Assembly (NCBI RefSeq): GCF_019247635.1
Contig: NZ_JAFBAR010000124.1
Location: forward strand, 1-64,000
Reading direction: 5' to 3'
Origin: Mycobacterium sp.
Lineage (GTDB): Bacteria > Actinomycetota > Actinomycetes > Mycobacteriales > Mycobacteriaceae
Length of the DNA: 64,000 bases
Shown here: positions 62,069 through 64,000 of the stretch, piece by piece
How the letters are laid out: every line of letters starts with the position of its first letter
How positions within the stretch are numbered: the first letter of the stretch is position 1
Translations under genes and position numbers: made by a program
The notes under the pieces: model-generated
Seen by the model: the letters and a program-made list of their open reading frames with translations, nothing else
What the model was told of the DNA's origin: nothing
Database searches by the model: none

Positions 62069-63118
62069 ATGCTATTCACAGCACTGCGTGACATGCAATG
62101 GCGCAGATGGCGTTTCGTCATCGCGATCGTCGTCACGGGTCTCGTATTCGCGATGACACTCGTCCTCACCGGGCTCGCCCACGGGTTCCGGGTAGAGGAT
62201 GAGCGCACAGTCGATTCCCTCGGCGTCAACGAGTTCCTGATCAAATCCGGTGCAACCGGCCCATTCCTGGGCTCCGCGCCCTTCCCAGCGTCAGAGCTGC
62301 AGGCAATCGCCGGCGCCCCGGGCGTAGTGGCCGCCGCTCCCCTCTTGTACAAAGGGGCGACGTTCAAAAGCGGCGACGCGACCCGCGACGCCGCCGTGTT
62401 CGGTGCACCCGCCGACGGTCCGGGCATGCCAGCCATGTCGTCCGGCCGGGCGCCGTCGCACCCCGACGAGATTGCGGTGTCGAGCACGATCGACCGCGAA
62501 ATCGGCGACGAGCTCGAGGTAGGTTCGCGCAGAATGACGATCGTCGGCATCGTCAACAATTCCACCTCACTCGCAAAGACGCCGAACCTCTTTGTGACGA
62601 CCGAGGGTATCCAGCAACTTGCCTACGAAGGGCAGGCGCTAGTCGGATCGATCGGGATCCGCGGCACGCTCACACAGGTCCCCGACGGCTACCGGGTCGT
62701 CAATCGCACGGTGGCGGTCGATGACCTCATGCGGCCCACCAAAATTGCGGTCGAGGCGATCAGGATCGTCGCCATTCTGCTGTGGATCGTTGCGGCGCTG
62801 ATCGTCGGAGCCGTCGTCTACCTGTCGGCGCTCGAGCGCATGCGTGACTTCGCGGTGTTCAAAGCGATTGGCGTCTCGACGCGATCGGTCCTGGCCGGCC
62901 TGGTGCTGCAGGCGATCTTCGTCGCCGTCCTTGCCGCGGCGTTCGGCGCGGGACTTTCACACCTGCTGGCGCCCCTGTTCCCGATGAACGTCATCGAGCC
63001 CGCTTCGGCCTATCCGCTTCTTGCGGTAATCGCAGTCCTGGTCGGACTGCTGGCCAGCGCCACGGCAGTCCAACGGGCTGCCACCGTCGATCCCGCACAC
63101 GCATTTGGAGGTCCCTAA
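62069..63118 (+). CDS. FtsX-like ABC transporter permease, Rv0072-like
   Basis: A 349-residue permease of the MacB/FtsX type, matching M. tuberculosis Rv0072 (349). It begins MLFTALRDMQWRRWRFVIAIVVTGLVFAMTLVLTGLAHGFRVE, with one helix then an extracytoplasmic domain (about 45-220). Three C-terminal helices follow (RIVAILLWIVAALIVGAVVYLSALERMRDFAVFKAIG, LVLQAIFVAVLAAAFG, LLAVIAVLVGLLAS). It ends in DPAHAFGGP, two bases before the ATPase gene. ATG 62069 matches the Rv0072 start. The old name glutamine transporter is doubtful for this fold. Confidence 0.9.
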   Translation: MLFTALRDMQWRRWRFVIAIVVTGLVFAMTLVLTGLAHGFRVEDERTVDSLGVNEFLIKSGATGPFLGSAPFPASELQAIAGAPGVVAAAPLLYKGATFKSGDATRDAAVFGAPADGPGMPAMSSGRAPSHPDEIAVSSTIDREIGDELEVGSRRMTIVGIVNNSTSLAKTPNLFVTTEGIQQLAYEGQALVGSIGIRGTLTQVPDGYRVVNRTVAVDDLMRPTKIAVEAIRIVAILLWIVAALIVGAVVYLSALERMRDFAVFKAIGVSTRSVLAGLVLQAIFVAVLAAAFGAGLSHLLAPLFPMNVIEPASAYPLLAVIAVLVGLLASATAVQRAATVDPAHAFGGP

Positions 63119-63120
63119 CC

Positions 63121-64000
63121 ATGTCCGGTCTGCACACTCAAAACCTCGTCGTCGAATACCCCAGCGGCGGCAACACCATCCGCCCAATCGACGGCCTCAA
63201 CCTCGACCTCGACCCCGGCTCGTTGAACATCCTGCTTGGCCCAAGTGGTTGCGGGAAAACGACATTGCTGTCGTGCCTCGGCGGACTACTGACGCCAACG
63301 TCCGGCCGGATCACAGTCGATGACGTGGACGTGACCGCGCTTAATCGCCGCGCGATGTCGCAATACCGGCGCCACCACGTAGGCATTGTGTTCCAGGCGT
63401 TCAACCTGGTGCCAAGCCTGACGGCGCTCGAGAACGTACTCGTGCCGCTACGCGCAGCAGGAGTCTCCCGCAGCGCCGCGCGTGCGCGCGCCGAAGAGCT
63501 GCTGACCCGTGTTGGCTTACAGCACAGGATGTCCCACCGTCCCGGTGATCTCAGCGGCGGCCAACAACAACGGGTAGCCGTGGCGCGCGCGATCGCCCTG
63601 GATCCGCCGCTGATTCTGGCTGACGAACCGACCGCCCACCTCGACTACCTCCAGGTCGAGGAGATGCTACGGCTGATTCGCAGCCTTGCGAGCGGCGATC
63701 GCATCGTCGTCGTGGCCACACATGATCCCCGGTTGCTACCGCTCGCCGATCGGGTGATTGAGATGGTGCCAACTACGACCTTGGTCAACCGCGCGCACGA
63801 GACGATTCATCTCAAGGCCGGAACGGTTCTGTTCAACCAAGGCGCGCTGGCCGACCTGATCTACATCGTCTCCGACGGAGAGCTCGAGCTGATCCGGCAA
63901 CTACCGGGCGGTGGCGAGCAAGTGCTGCGAGTTGCCAAGCCCGGTGACCACTTCGGCGAAGTAGGCCCGCTGTTCGGCCTGCCGCGCTCCGCGTCGGTGC
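63121..64000 (+). CDS. ABC ATPase fused to a cyclic-nucleotide-binding-like domain, Rv0073-like, 5' part
   Basis: Incomplete at the right edge (293 codons visible of about 330 in Rv0073). The ATPase of the LolD/MacB type has Walker A GPSGCGKTT, Q-loop VGIVFQAFNLVP, signature LSGGQQQRVAVARAI, Walker B LILADEPTAHLD and H-loop VATHD. After residue ~225 a cNMP-binding-like domain begins (HLKAGTVLFNQGALADLIYIVSDGELELI, AKPGDHFGEVGPLFGLPRSASV), with the GE(V/I)GxLxxxPRSA pocket segment. It pairs with the permease upstream. Confidence 0.92.
   Translation, partial: MSGLHTQNLVVEYPSGGNTIRPIDGLNLDLDPGSLNILLGPSGCGKTTLLSCLGGLLTPTSGRITVDDVDVTALNRRAMSQYRRHHVGIVFQAFNLVPSLTALENVLVPLRAAGVSRSAARARAEELLTRVGLQHRMSHRPGDLSGGQQQRVAVARAIALDPPLILADEPTAHLDYLQVEEMLRLIRSLASGDRIVVVATHDPRLLPLADRVIEMVPTTTLVNRAHETIHLKAGTVLFNQGALADLIYIVSDGELELIRQLPGGGEQVLRVAKPGDHFGEVGPLFGLPRSASV

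Overview
The window is high-GC actinobacterial DNA that I assign to a non-tuberculous Mycobacterium; I cannot name the species. Protein-level recall supports the genus: a pknF/Rv1747-type kinase-transporter pair, an Rv0197-type molybdenum oxidoreductase, an M. leprae 18-kDa-antigen-type small heat-shock protein, a WS/DGAT acyltransferase, MmpL and MbtH proteins, and an Rv0072/Rv0073-type ABC transporter. Frequent GTG/TTG starts and ATGA/GTGA gene overlaps also fit. No rRNA, tRNA, CRISPR array or intact insertion sequence was seen.

Layout, left half. 1-5.4 kb: the 5' end of a DUF222/13E12-like gene, then pknF and its FHA-ABC transporter, then a decayed cytochrome P450 and a decayed SDR tail. 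5.2-8.7 kb: a tightly overlapping operon (TetR, VOC, CMD-like, metallo-beta-lactamase fold, SDR) behind a perfect palindromic operator. 8.8-13 kb: molybdopterin oxidoreductase and an amt-glnK nitrogen pair. 13-17.6 kb: small envelope and SRPBCC genes, a flavoprotein/SnoaL pair with a KstR-like box, a SigF-family sigma factor and a GAF-ANTAR regulator. 18-24.4 kb: four overlapping glycosyltransferases, a TPP enzyme and a CsbD stress protein.

24.4-35.8 kb is stress-flavoured: UdgX with a ChaB/Rho-N protein, an Orn/Lys/Arg decarboxylase, MerR with Hsp18, PAS-ANTAR, a flavin reductase, an alcohol dehydrogenase with a near-perfect SigF promoter, GlgX and WS/DGAT. Three SigF-type promoter matches (17.8, 22.0 and 30.6 kb) suggest that part of this block is a general-stress regulon, possibly read by the sigma factor at 15.8 kb.

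35.9-51.5 kb holds an MFS transporter, an MMPL exporter, an orphan MbtH, a two-gene N-acetylglutaminylglutamine amide osmolyte module, secreted proteins, two more MFS transporters, a DUF4333 lipoprotein and an extreme Ser/Asp repeat protein. 51.7-57.9 kb is a seven-gene acyl-CoA operon (acyl-CoA dehydrogenase, CaiB-like CoA transferase, enoyl-CoA hydratase, two 3-hydroxyacyl-CoA dehydrogenases, a YWTD propeller and an unannotated 27-residue membrane peptide). Two tandem XRE/MmyB-like regulators are divergent from it. Its promoter region is duplicated at 61.5-61.7 kb next to a truncated acyl-CoA dehydrogenase start. The window ends in an FtsX-like permease and an ABC ATPase fused to a cyclic-nucleotide-binding-like domain.
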